DNA of 64,000 nt from Cylicocyclus nassatus. Lineage: Eukaryota; Nematoda; Chromadorea; Rhabditida; Strongylidae. How positions within the stretch are numbered: position 1 is the stretch's first letter; each line of letters begins with the position of its first letter. A model generated the notes under the pieces. That model did no database searches, was not told the origin of the DNA, and saw nothing but the letters and a program-made list of their open reading frames with translations. The stretch is from contig CATQJL010000223.1 in assembly GCA_958299035.1 (NCBI GenBank), positions 1,606,359 to 1,670,358 of the forward strand, in the 5' to 3' direction. Below are positions 47,501-59,500 of this stretch, in pieces. The translations under genes were made by a program, and so were the position numbers.

Positions 47501-50500
47501 GCCCGGTGTATGTGATCCGTATGCAACGTGTCGGAACTTTGCCGGTTCTTTTGAGTGCATATGTGGCGAAGGATACACTGGCAATGGATTTCAATGTGAA
47601 CCGATCACAAATGGCACTGAGAGTAAGGAGCACTGCACCTTTTTATGAACTTTAGAAATGAAACCAGTTTGCATGAGCTCAACAGTCTTCAAGTTCGTTT
47701 TACAGCTGTATACATATGTAATTGCCACACACTTTTAGCACTTACTATACCTTTTTGAAAAAGAAAATGGTTATATAGCGTAAAGTGGCCTTATTTGTTC
47801 CAAATTTGTCACCGTCTTTTGCATGGGTCACGGTTATCGTAAGATTGTGGCTGACTCACCAGCGCAGCACGTGTATGCATGCGGACAACGCGGCGTCATG
47901 CCTCTACATCTCTAACAAGGAAAGGATACTCGATGACCGTGGCCCTTTGGAATGTGATGTATACTGTAAGATGCACCTCGAAACACTCACTTCAAGTCTG
48001 TGCTCGATATCTGCGAAACGGTCTTTTGAAGGAAGTTATGAACTTTTTTCTTAGAAAATTTGCGGTGCGAATGAGCGAAAGAAAAGCAGAAACTGACTCC
48101 AGATCAGGTTGGAGTTCAATTTCATCGGTGAAAAAGAACTGAATATTTATCTAGAAGCTTTGTGAAAGCACTATAGCATTGAATCCGGTGACGGGCACGT
48201 TTCTTTAGCTTACAAATGTGATTTGAAATGTTGCCATTTCTGGAAGAATAATTGTTGGCGAACGCAAGTACTGCGATTCGATAACGCAAATCCTCCTCTA
48301 CACTGTGGACATAAAATCCCTTGAAAATGTCTCAAGAATCTCTAGTTACGGGATGAATTATAACTACCGAAAAATCAGGTTTTTGCGCCTTCCAAAAGTA
48401 TTAGTACGACAATTTCATTATTTGCACAAAGGTATGGTAATCACCTTAGGCTCATAAAACGCTGTTTTGTAGAGGATGATTGCAGCAATCTACCATATAA
48501 ATTTTGAAATCAAAACTATGAGTAGTTTTTTGCAGCACTCATGCAAAGCTGACGCAAATACTTTTGGCGCACCCTCTGTAAATCATATTCAGCATTTGAA
48601 AAAGAAGGAAAATTTTTTGTTGATGATTTTGACCGTCCGCAGGCGCAACTTATTCATGAAAAATATCATAACTCCATTCACGTTATCGTTTCGCAGATAT
48701 GGAAGACAGTTTCCGAACTATTCTTAAAAGGCGTATTTTTTGATATACAAGTCATTACGAATGGCCACGGTCACCAAGTATCCTTCCCTTGTAAATCTTT
48801 TATATCCACATGTTCTCTTCCTGACTGAAAAGCATTCAAGACGCGCGCGGCCACAAAGAACGCAACTTGTGTAATGTTTGCGACCTCCAAACCTTACTAG
48901 ATAGTTCTACAATACAATCCTAGTGTATGCAAGACTGCAAAAAGTGTCCTTGTAATGTGGAAAACACAATTATATTGTTTGAGACATTGACAATGTCTTC
49001 ATCACATTTTTTACCTCCTCTCTAGGTCCAAACTGTCATCTGGACACTCGCCTTTGTCATAACAATGCTAATTGTATGGCCGATGGCAAGTGCAAATGCC
49101 TACCTGGTTTTGAAGGAGATGGAATTGAGAACTGTACACGTAAGTTTTACTGGGAATTTTAATCTTCTCTCTCTAACTGATAAGTTCCAGAAATCGCCAC
49201 CTCGTCTTTCCCATCAATCGGCGAATCAACAACTCCAACCACAACTACCAGCGCCATTTCCGCATCTGAATTATCAACGACGCCGAGAGGCGGCGACGTG
49301 GGAACAGGAGCAAACGAGGTTACGGAATCGACCAGTGGCGAGAGTCGAAGTGTCGCGACCACGACACCAGCGGAGAGATTGGCGGCGACCTCGCGACATG
49401 GTAAGGATGGCACCGGCACGTCGCTGATTACAGAATTTCAGAGTAGCTCCACCAAGGAGCCGAAGTCCGTCACATCACCGCACCCACACGTTGAATCCAC
49501 TCTTTCAACAACTCTTTACTCATCATCCAATCTCACCACCGAAACTACACTAATTCACGGAAAAAGCACTACACATACAGCTGAATTCACAGGTATTGAT
49601 CATGTCGTAACGATACTGACGAGTGGAGTGAATGTAACCGAAGATAACACGACTGATACTACTAGTAAACAACTACATCCAACATTGTCTGTCGATACTA
49701 ATCAGCTAAAGGATAACCTGACAATTTACACAACGGAAAGACCTTACATCACACCGATTCTCATCGAAGTCACAAATTCACTCGTTGTGCTGCAACCGGG
49801 GACACTTCGCCCAGATGAGGTCATCACGGGTGTACCTTTTGAACACGAGATCACCGGAAAGTTAGGAGTGATCACTTCTGACGTGTTCCATAGTGGCACT
49901 ACTCCACCTACATTAGAACCACCTTCTAAAGTGGGATCAACCGCAGATTTTCCAGAAGATCTGGGAGTGACGGGAAGAGGGTCCATAGTTCAAGTGACGG
50001 GTAAAGTATCAGAAAATGAAACCCTGGTATCTCTTATTAGGGGTTCCATCGTTACATCTTTGCCCGTAACCCTGTCTAGCACAACCACTTCTCCCAGCAT
50101 AGTAAGTGCATCTTCCAGTTCTGTCGATTTTACTGTAGACCAAAGCAGTGAGACCTTCACCTCCCTTTCGACCCCCTCCTCAGCTATAACAAAAACTTCA
50201 GCAGAGACTGAGATAACCTTGAGTACGGAAAGTGATCACGCCACTGATGAAGTTACTACTGAAGGTGTTGAGATTATCACACTACCCAGCACGGATACAA
50301 CAGACTCCTCGGTAGGGAGCACCTTATCTGAAATTTCCAATGACTCTTCAACCCAGATCACCACAAGCAGTAAGCTCTCTGCAAATTTAGAAGCGCTCAA
50401 AACTTCTGAATCCACAACGAAGGCACCTAGAGGATCAGTACTACAACTAAGTATCCAGACATCGAATGAAACCGTAAAAGAAGTCCTTGAGTCCGCTTTG

Positions 50501-53500
50501 CCTAATTATACTGGCTCCACACCAACACCCACAGATGCCAAAAAGACCACAGTATCATTCAACAGGAAGAACTTCACCTATGGAACTACTGGTGAGGGTA
50601 TAGAACACGAAAAAACGGATGCGTTTTTCCTTTCCACTGCAACCACAGCATTCATTCCCACAGAGGAAGCAAGTGGATCGGAGGTGCCTTCGAGAACAAC
50701 TGCCGAGTCAACTCTAACATTTGAAAAGAGTTACTCATCCATAACACCTTCATACAGGTCAAGCTCAAGTGGTAGAGATGCAGAGGGAGAACCAGAAAGG
50801 TCGAGTCTAACTCCTAGAATATCTTCTGAAGACTTCGGTGAAGAATCTTCAGGAGAACCCGCACTTACTTCAGCGGGAAGTAGAGAAACGCTGACCACCA
50901 CTGACTCAAGACCTGATGTCAGTGGCGAAGAGTTTGTTACAAATGGCGCTACCATATATCCATACGATGGTAAAGTTACAGTCATTGGCATCATTAGAGA
51001 GGTTAATGTGTCAAAGGAAGTGCTCGCTGGTGGACGTACTGCAGAGTCTACAATAGAATCAACCGAGTCTGTGAATAATCTCGGAAGTACAGAGCCTCCT
51101 ACCTCTCACAAATTTACTGCGTCCGGCAAACCTACATCAGCTTTTGCTACCTCGGCGTCTTCAAAGTCTACGAAACAGTCCGAACCTTCCTCACGGCGAC
51201 CATTTATCACCTTCAAAAGTGCGCCTGAGGGGCTACGCAGTACAGACGAGCCGAGTTTTACCATCAATGAAGACACTGCCTACCCCAAAGGCAAAGGAGC
51301 AACAAGAAGCGGTGTGGGAAACTTTTCATCTTCGATGATATATTCCACCACGATTTCTGCAACGCATGAGACTACATCAGCGAAAGACACCGAAATCTTG
51401 TCCACTTCCGAAAAGATTAGAGCAGATGCCGCGAATACTGCAGAAACGAGTTTCTCTCAGGGACATACGTCCAGTCCCACCTCTAGCGATGTTACCTCCG
51501 TGACAGCGAAGCCTTGGACGCCATCAACAACACAGGCTAGTAAAACTTTGAAGCCTTCGGCAAGCAGTTCCAAGATCACTGAAGAAACCACTCAAGGCTC
51601 GATGACTACCGAAGAGGGTACAGAGTCAGAGCCAAGTAACTCTGTCACTCTAAACACTTCTACACAAAGACCACAAGCTCGAATCATAACAGGTATACCC
51701 ATATCGAGAGAGGTGTTAAGTAGTGATAGACCTAGACCTTCGCATGCAACGAAACCTTGGATAATCACGGGAGTGCCCACGTCGGAAGAGTTCCTGAGCA
51801 GTGACACGCCCTCCAGCAAAAAGTCCGGAACAAAAGCTCAGCTCGTAACAGCTTCTGTAGAGGGTAGTGGAACCAGCGACAGTTCATGGTCAAAAAGACC
51901 TGGTTTTGCAAGAAAACCTTATACAAGCAGTTCCGAGGAATCTACTACGTCCACGCTCACGACAACATTCGAAGCCTCCGGAACTCTACCATGGGATGAA
52001 GAGATGACAAAGGTCTCGTCCCGGGAAGAAATCCTGATTAGCGCTGAAAACTTGACTACTTCTGGTGAAGTTACGGACTTGAGCGGAAGGAGAGTCACTA
52101 TAGGAAGCGCCAATTTCACTAAGGCCGGCAAAGAAAACTTGGAAGGAATTACGGAAGAATTTTCTGGAACAGGACCCACAGCACGCACGCAACCTAAGAA
52201 GCAGACAGAGGATAGTGTAAGAGCAGTATCGTCGCAACATCTTACAATCGACAAAGAGCACATCACTCACAGTGCAGCTACTAATGACTCCAGCTCAGAA
52301 ACTGATTTCACATCCCATACTGGTTCCACGTCGCCTATCTCGGATTTACACACTTTAAGCTCAGACCGGCACCGAACCACAGATCATTTCGAGCATAATG
52401 CTTACACAATCACTGCCATTACCGACGGAGTCACTCATGACATCAGTGTCTTCACACTGAACACTGTCGAAGGTATCAATCAGCTCGAGTGAAAGCACAA
52501 TGCATGTCTGCAGCACACTTCTTCTTTCTATCCACTTCTAACTTTCATAGCTTACAACTCACTAACTGGAGAGCCTCCGCTAATACTAGCGTGCACTTAA
52601 CCCACACCCTCTGCCAAATTTGCATGTACATAAGAAATAGCTTTGGGCTTGTATCCCCCCCCCCCAACTGTACTTGCTTTGGGGTCCACTCAACCATAAA
52701 TTCTCTGCTTCTTATTTTTTCACTTCAGGCACATCATCTTCAACAACCATAAAGCCAGCAGCAGAATTGACTCAACCAGCGGACACACTATCAACTATTG
52801 AAGGTGAACTATCCAGCACCGGCACGACTTTATCACCACAGCCAACATCATCATTCAATGTGTCCTCTGTCACAAGCACAGCAATCCCATCTGAGAGTTC
52901 TAGCGTAGAAGGGAAAAGTATCACGACTATGTCATCGTCATCTGGCACTATCCTTACCACAGTAAGCCCAACAGAGAGTTTTACCGTTGAAGGCAAATCT
53001 GACACGACACCACTCACAGCGTCATCCACGAGCACTTCGGGCACTAGTTTACTCCCTACTAAGACAGCCGGTCCAGAGGAAACCGCAACAACCACGGGAC
53101 AAGCAAGCACTGCACCTGCGTCCACTCAATCCAGCGGCACTGAAGGAGCAGAAGGCTCGAGTTTGAAACCAACTTTGGAAGTCGGTGCTACAAGCACTTC
53201 CACAGCGGGTGCCACCACCTTTAGTACAGGTAGCGCTGATGTTACGGGTGTCACACTGGTGTCGGCAGGAGGGTTCCGAACCAGTTCCCCTACTATGCCT
53301 TCACTGGAAATAACACCCATCTTAACAACAGGGAGTTCTGCGATGACTTCTACGAAAGGACCAATCTCACTGAACCTTATCACCATCATATCGTCTTCCG
53401 AAGTGGGAATTACTAGCACATCACCAACTTCTGAAAGTAGAGTAACTGGCACAACTTTAGAAGGAACAGGCGTTACGGGTCCTTCCTTACAGTCCACAGT

Positions 53501-56500
53501 CAGTTCATGGACGGGTAGCAGTGAGGAGACCACCAAAACCCCATCCGGGGTGAAACTGCCTGCCAGTTCAAATATACTGCCATCCACTCCAGAAGAAGCA
53601 AATGTTACCGGTTTCCTCTCGAAGGCCACAGTCACTTCGAAAACGGGCAGCAGTGAGAAGACGAGCACCACACCATCAGGGGTGACCGACACCAATGGAT
53701 CTAGTGAATCTGCACAGACCTCAGAAGGAACAGACGTTACTAGGCCATCTTCAAAAGCCACAATAACCTCAGTGAACGATAGCAGTGAGGAGACAAGTAG
53801 AACATCGCCAGGCATTATCGACATCGCTAGATCCACTACATCGGCACAAAATTTGGAAGGAACAGAAGTTATCGGCTCCAGCACAATCACTTCACGGACG
53901 AGTAGTAGTGAAGAAACGAGTAACACACCATCAGGAGGGAATGACACCACCAGTCCCAGAACGTCGGAACAGATTCTAGAAAGAGCAGAAGTTACCAGCT
54001 CCAGCACAGTCACTACAAGGGCTGGTAGCAGTGAGGTGACGAGCAGTAAAGCGAAAGGGGTGACCGAGACTGCTAGTATAAGTACATTAGCACAGACAAG
54101 CACCGGCACATCTTCCCCAGAATTTCGAATCCCTCCCATTACTCACAGCGCCGAAGCGACAACTGCCACAAGGGAGACAATTTACACTACAGACCTGTCT
54201 CCAGGAAGTTCGATCACAGCAGAGTCTGTAAGATCCAAAGGAGCAACATCAACACCGCCGGGTACATTGGAAGTTAGCACACCTTCAACTCATACAGTTA
54301 CGAATGAAACATCACAAGAAGTCCACTCTACTACTGACGCAGACACATCAAAGTTTGACACAACAGTAGAAACGACAACTTCGGTGCCTGTAACGCCTGG
54401 GGCAGAAAGCGCTACTACAGGAGCAGATGTTGAGGAGAGGACTGGCAGGACGCAGGAGAGTACTAAAATTTTCGGTCCATTTCCGTCAAGATCAACAGTT
54501 AGCACCAGTAGCTTTGCAAGCACTGATGTTACTTCAGCGGGTCCTAGAAGCACCTCCACCATTTCAGCGACAGGAATAACAAGCCCTTCAACAGCGGTCA
54601 GCACGACTATTGTCATAGAAAACGCTACTTCAGTGATAATCAGTGCCACTGATAGAACTACTACAAGTTCAGAAGCAGAAGATGCTAGTGGTTCATCTCT
54701 GTCCAAAGTTGAATTCAGTTCTACCACGAGCACAAGTCCCGGCGAAAAAAGAATCAGCAGCACAACTGAAACAAGCGCAGAGGACAAATCCACTACATTT
54801 TACCCGGAAGTGGCTCTCTCAGCCGGAACAGTCAGCGGCCAAAAACGAACTAGCGTGACGTTTGCGGTTATGGGAAGCATCGGACCATCGCCAGAAAGCG
54901 CTGTTTCTGGCACTTTTACTTCGGAAAAACGCACTACATCTGCCTCAGTCAGCCTTGAAACAGACAACACCTCAGGAGCCGTTTCATCGGAAAGCAGCAC
55001 CGTGAGCACTCCTTTTTCCAAGTTTGCTGTCACAGGTCAGGGTACTACAGAAGAAGGTAGCGCCTCGTCGGGAGTGTCGATTGCAGGCACTAGCACTACC
55101 AGCACACAAACTGCAGAGGTCACTTCCAGTCGAAGTAGCTCGGAGGAGTCAAGTAGTCCACCGTCAGAAGCGACATCAGGAGGAAAACCTATCAGCACAT
55201 CTGGTACAGAAGTGACAGTTTTGCCTAGTACGGACGCAAGAGTAAAAGCCACCTTGACCGAAGTAAGTGAGGGCGCCACAACACCTTTTACCAAAGAAGC
55301 AATCAGTGCAGAAACGGAAGGTTCAGGAGAGAGTAGTACTGAGACTACTGCAAAAGCTACAGGCCCCACACAATCTACTCCGAAAGAGACCACTAAATTA
55401 CCTAAAGTCCCTGTTGCTACTTCATCCACCATAATCACTCAGTCAAGCGAGACGATGGATACTGACAAGACATCGCCAGCATATGGTTCTGCGACCGCAT
55501 CGTCCTCCACCCTCACTTCGCGAAAGTCCGAAACACCCAGTACAATCACCCCATCCCTTTCGTCAGCAACAACATCCCCATCTCATGGTAAGCAAACTGA
55601 AACCACCACCGATTCTAGCACTGCACCAAGCACCACAACAATAACACTGCACGAGTCTTTCACGAGCACTGCACAGTCACCTGAACTTCCATCCACGTTT
55701 TTATTGCCAAAAACTTTTGAACGAGCAAAAACCACTGAGAATCCAAATATTCTAGAAGAAATTCCAGGTGTGACTGAGGGACTAAAACTCACCTCTGAGT
55801 TCGAAACAGTGAAACATTTATCAAGTACTAGTACCAGTATCACGAAAGAGACAGGGATTGTTGTGGGAATAGTTGTACCAGACGACATGGACAATCCAAC
55901 AACGATAGAGTCATCCAAAGAGGGGACAAAAATTAGCTCTTCAAGTTCATCCATAGGTGATATTGGCACCAAATCAAGCACTAGTTCTTCAACAATATCG
56001 TTGTTCTCTTCAGAAAAGTTAGATCCAAGTGACATCACAACCAAAAGCTCGAATATATCAGCCTCAATGCAAAATCTAAGCACGCAAACAAGCAGTATTA
56101 GCTCCTCTTCAACCTCTGAAGAACCGAAGGATGGCTCTATGAGTACCGCAGTAACAAGAATCTTGATAGAAACCAGAGTAGCTACTTCAACAGCGTCGGT
56201 CACCAAACAAAGGACTTTTTCATTGGCGGAAACAAGCACTGGTACGGAGGATCCAACAGGGAGCACGAGTGCTCTGGAAATCTCCCCGGATGCTCCCATT
56301 CGCGAGGCGGCTTCTGACAAAACGATTGTACCAGAGCAGACCACTCCTGCTCATACAGACTCTTCAGAGCCCTCAGTTTCACCTGAAAGTGTGGATTCAG
56401 AAGTTTCCGGTTTTACCTCCACGTTAGGAGCGGAAGCTGCAACAGCCAGCAACGTACAAAGTACCACTATTACCTCATATGTCGAAGTGAATGACAGAAC

Positions 56501-59500
56501 AACCATGACCGCTTCAACATTGCCAGAAGCTGGATCTGCATTTACCATTACTCAAGAGAGTCTACTTTCGCATGAGTCAGATTTAACCACAGAAAAATTG
56601 CAGTCTTTTCCGACAACTGTTAGCACTACAGATAAAAACACTAAGCTTTCTTCGACATTGAGCGCTTCATTCATTCCAGAAATGGAGCAAGGGTTGACTA
56701 CACAAGAAACAACCGTGATGCCTTCAACCTTAACAACAGAGACTTCATCGCCGGCAGAAGCGCTGACTTGGTTTTCAGCGGCATCGACCGCTGTTGACAA
56801 AGCCAAAACCAAAGACGGGCACATAGCTACTGATACCCCGACAAGCAATTTTAGCACTATGGAGACAACTATCCCCGCTGCTCTCAGCACACATTTCCGT
56901 ACATCACCGGAGCCAGGAAATGCGCTTGAGTCAGCCTCCGTTACCTCTACTGAGGGCTTAAAAACCTCAGGTGCGACTCCGGAAGGAGCAGCAGGAAGTA
57001 TGGTTACGGGAGCTAGTTTTACTACCGCTTCTCAGACACTTTTCAGAACAGCATTAACCTCATCTCCCGTCACTACGGACATAAACTCAACTGAACTACC
57101 AATAACAAGTGAGCGTGAAGCCAGTGCAAAGGCAGAGTCAATTACAGAGTTTCCCGTAACGGGGACGAGCGGGTCACCAAAAGCTGAAGACAGCACAAAG
57201 ATAAGCGGAAACATTAGAAGCATTTCAATGCTAGAATTTTCAAAAACAACTGTTGTAGAACAGATAACTCCTACTACATTCGAAGTAGAAGCAACACAAG
57301 GCTTTGTTGGTACTTCTGCAACCGGATTAGAAGCGCGGACAAGAAAAACTTCTGAGCCAACAGCAACCAGCACTGGAAGGGTAGACACGTCGTCTGGTTC
57401 CTCTCTCAATCTTGCAACGAAAACTTCCAAGTCAGTCGAATTTACGTTGGAGCATGAGGACGAAAAGTCGAGTTCGACAGTTGCACTACCCACAGGATCT
57501 GGCACAGCTGAGACTACACAAAGCCCCTCAGAGCCTTCTTCCGACTCTTTTGATCGCACTGAGTACGGGAGCACGTTGAGGTCCGCTGGAACTTCTACAA
57601 ATCTGGCAATAGCAATCACAACGCAGCTGCCTCATGAACCTTTCACGTTAAGGTTAGAAGAAAAAGAGTCCACATCGAGTTCCAGTAGAGGTCCCGCAGC
57701 CAGAGTGACAGCATCTATACAGCAACTTACTGAGCCTACTCCATTAACCGCTGACAAGCGAAGTACGGTAGCTTTCTCTGAATCTGCTAGGGCATCGATC
57801 GAAACAAGCACAACGTATCTGCCCTCTGGAACCACAACATTAAGCCTGAGAAAAGTAGAGCGCATGTCAAGTCCAAAAGCTCTTCCCTCATCTGCAACGG
57901 AAATTCCACCAAGCCCCTCTGCGCCTGCTTCAGCTAAGTTCACAAACCAGAAACCTTTCGAAACCACTACTGTAATTTCTGATGAAGAGCGAATTGAGCC
58001 AACCTCTGCTGAAAACCCTACAGGACCGAAAGAGATAGTCACCACGCAGAGACCTACGGAAGTTTTGACGCTAGGACTAAGAGGGAGTACGTCTATTTTT
58101 GAAGCAGTAACTACTTCACCTGAAACACTAGAGTTCACAGCGCGAATTTCCGATTCCACTTCTGAGGCCCCTGAAAAGCAGATAAATTCTTCTGAAGCAG
58201 TCACTGCACTAGTTTATGGCACAACTCGATGGTCCACTGAACCTCCTCCATTGGATTCAAGAATAGAGAGCACGTCAGTTCTTAGCACAACTTCATCAGA
58301 GATTGAATCATTGGGTACCACTACATATAGTTCACTCCAATCTACCTTGGATGGTTCTGAGGAAACCATTGCGAGCTCAGTAGTAATTCCTATAACAACG
58401 CAGACGTTGCCTTTGAAAACTTCAACATCAAGTAAAATTGAGGGAGAGATTACGCCAAATACAACTGCGTCTTTCTCAGAATTTGTAACAGTTGAGAACA
58501 GACAAACGTCTTCTCAGCCCAGAACAACTAGCGAAGAACAAGAAATAAGTATAAAAATTTCATCTACATCAGCACGAGAAGTAGCAACCAGACAGGGATT
58601 TTCGGAACTTACGCCATCACCAAGAGCGCCTTCCGCAACATCTCCAACAACTACGACTACGCACAGTTCCAAGCCCACCTCAACCATCCTCGAGCGGGAA
58701 GAGGACACGGTCATTCCTCTTACGACAGCGGAAGAACTAATGCCAACTTTGAATTCACTTTTTACGTCATCTTCAACAATGGAAAGCTCACACAGCATTT
58801 TTCAGCCCAACTCAACCACCAAGCAGGAAGAAGGCACAAGAATTTCTGCAACCGGTGAAGCGGAGACCACACTAGAGGCTTCAGTGCGTCCAACGTTATC
58901 TCCAAATCAAAAAGAGCGCACGTTTTCAAGTGCCTTTTTCACATCATCTACAATAACAGAGAGCACAGACAGTACGCATGAGCTCGTTTCCACTGAGGGA
59001 GGAAAAGGCAAAGATACTCTCTCATCGTCTAGGACCACGCAAGAGTCTTCAGAACGTCCAACATTGACCCCAAGCAAGAAAGAGCGTTTAACATCTCCGA
59101 ATGCACTTCACAAGCCATCTTCGATAGTGGAAATGACCATTGAAACCACCGGACTCACTTCAACCATTTGGCAAGAAGAGGATAGAAAGACTACCACCTC
59201 AGCCGGAGAATCGGGGTCCAAGCAAGAGACTTCTGAACATTCAACACCGATTTCGAGTGAGGAAAAGCATACGTCATTTTCCAATGCACTTCCTACTTTA
59301 TCTCCAACAACAGAGACCACATACAGAGGCTCTATGCCCCTTTTGATCACCCATGAACAGAAAAAAAGCACAGAAACTTCTGCAATCACGCATGAGAGCA
59401 CAGAACTTCCAACTGCCTCGAGTGATAAAGAGGGTACGATATCCTCAAATGCACTTCCCACAGCAACAATGGAGACACGCACATTCTTTGTGCCCGTCTC

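Larger units (their letters stand above)
5993..52665. repeat. Scattered mono-G/mono-C tracts of 9-15 bases
   Basis: Tracts read directly: C10 5993, G13 7595, C13 8541, C10 13325, G13 16511, G13 19206, G13 21857, G10 24768, C9 25456, C14 25468, C11 26156, G15 26446, G11 27393, C13 42837, C11 52655 (start positions). All are in intergenic or intronic DNA; none is in an exon. Confidence 0.9.

Noticed and set aside
49065..49427. 120-codon plus-strand ORF overlapping exons 35 and 36
   Set aside because: Out of frame with the EGF and mucin coding frames and spans the intron between them.
55580..55600. Possible donor (CATG|gtaagc) within exon 37
   Set aside because: The frame reads through with the same composition on both sides, so an intron is not required; it remains possible as an alternative event.
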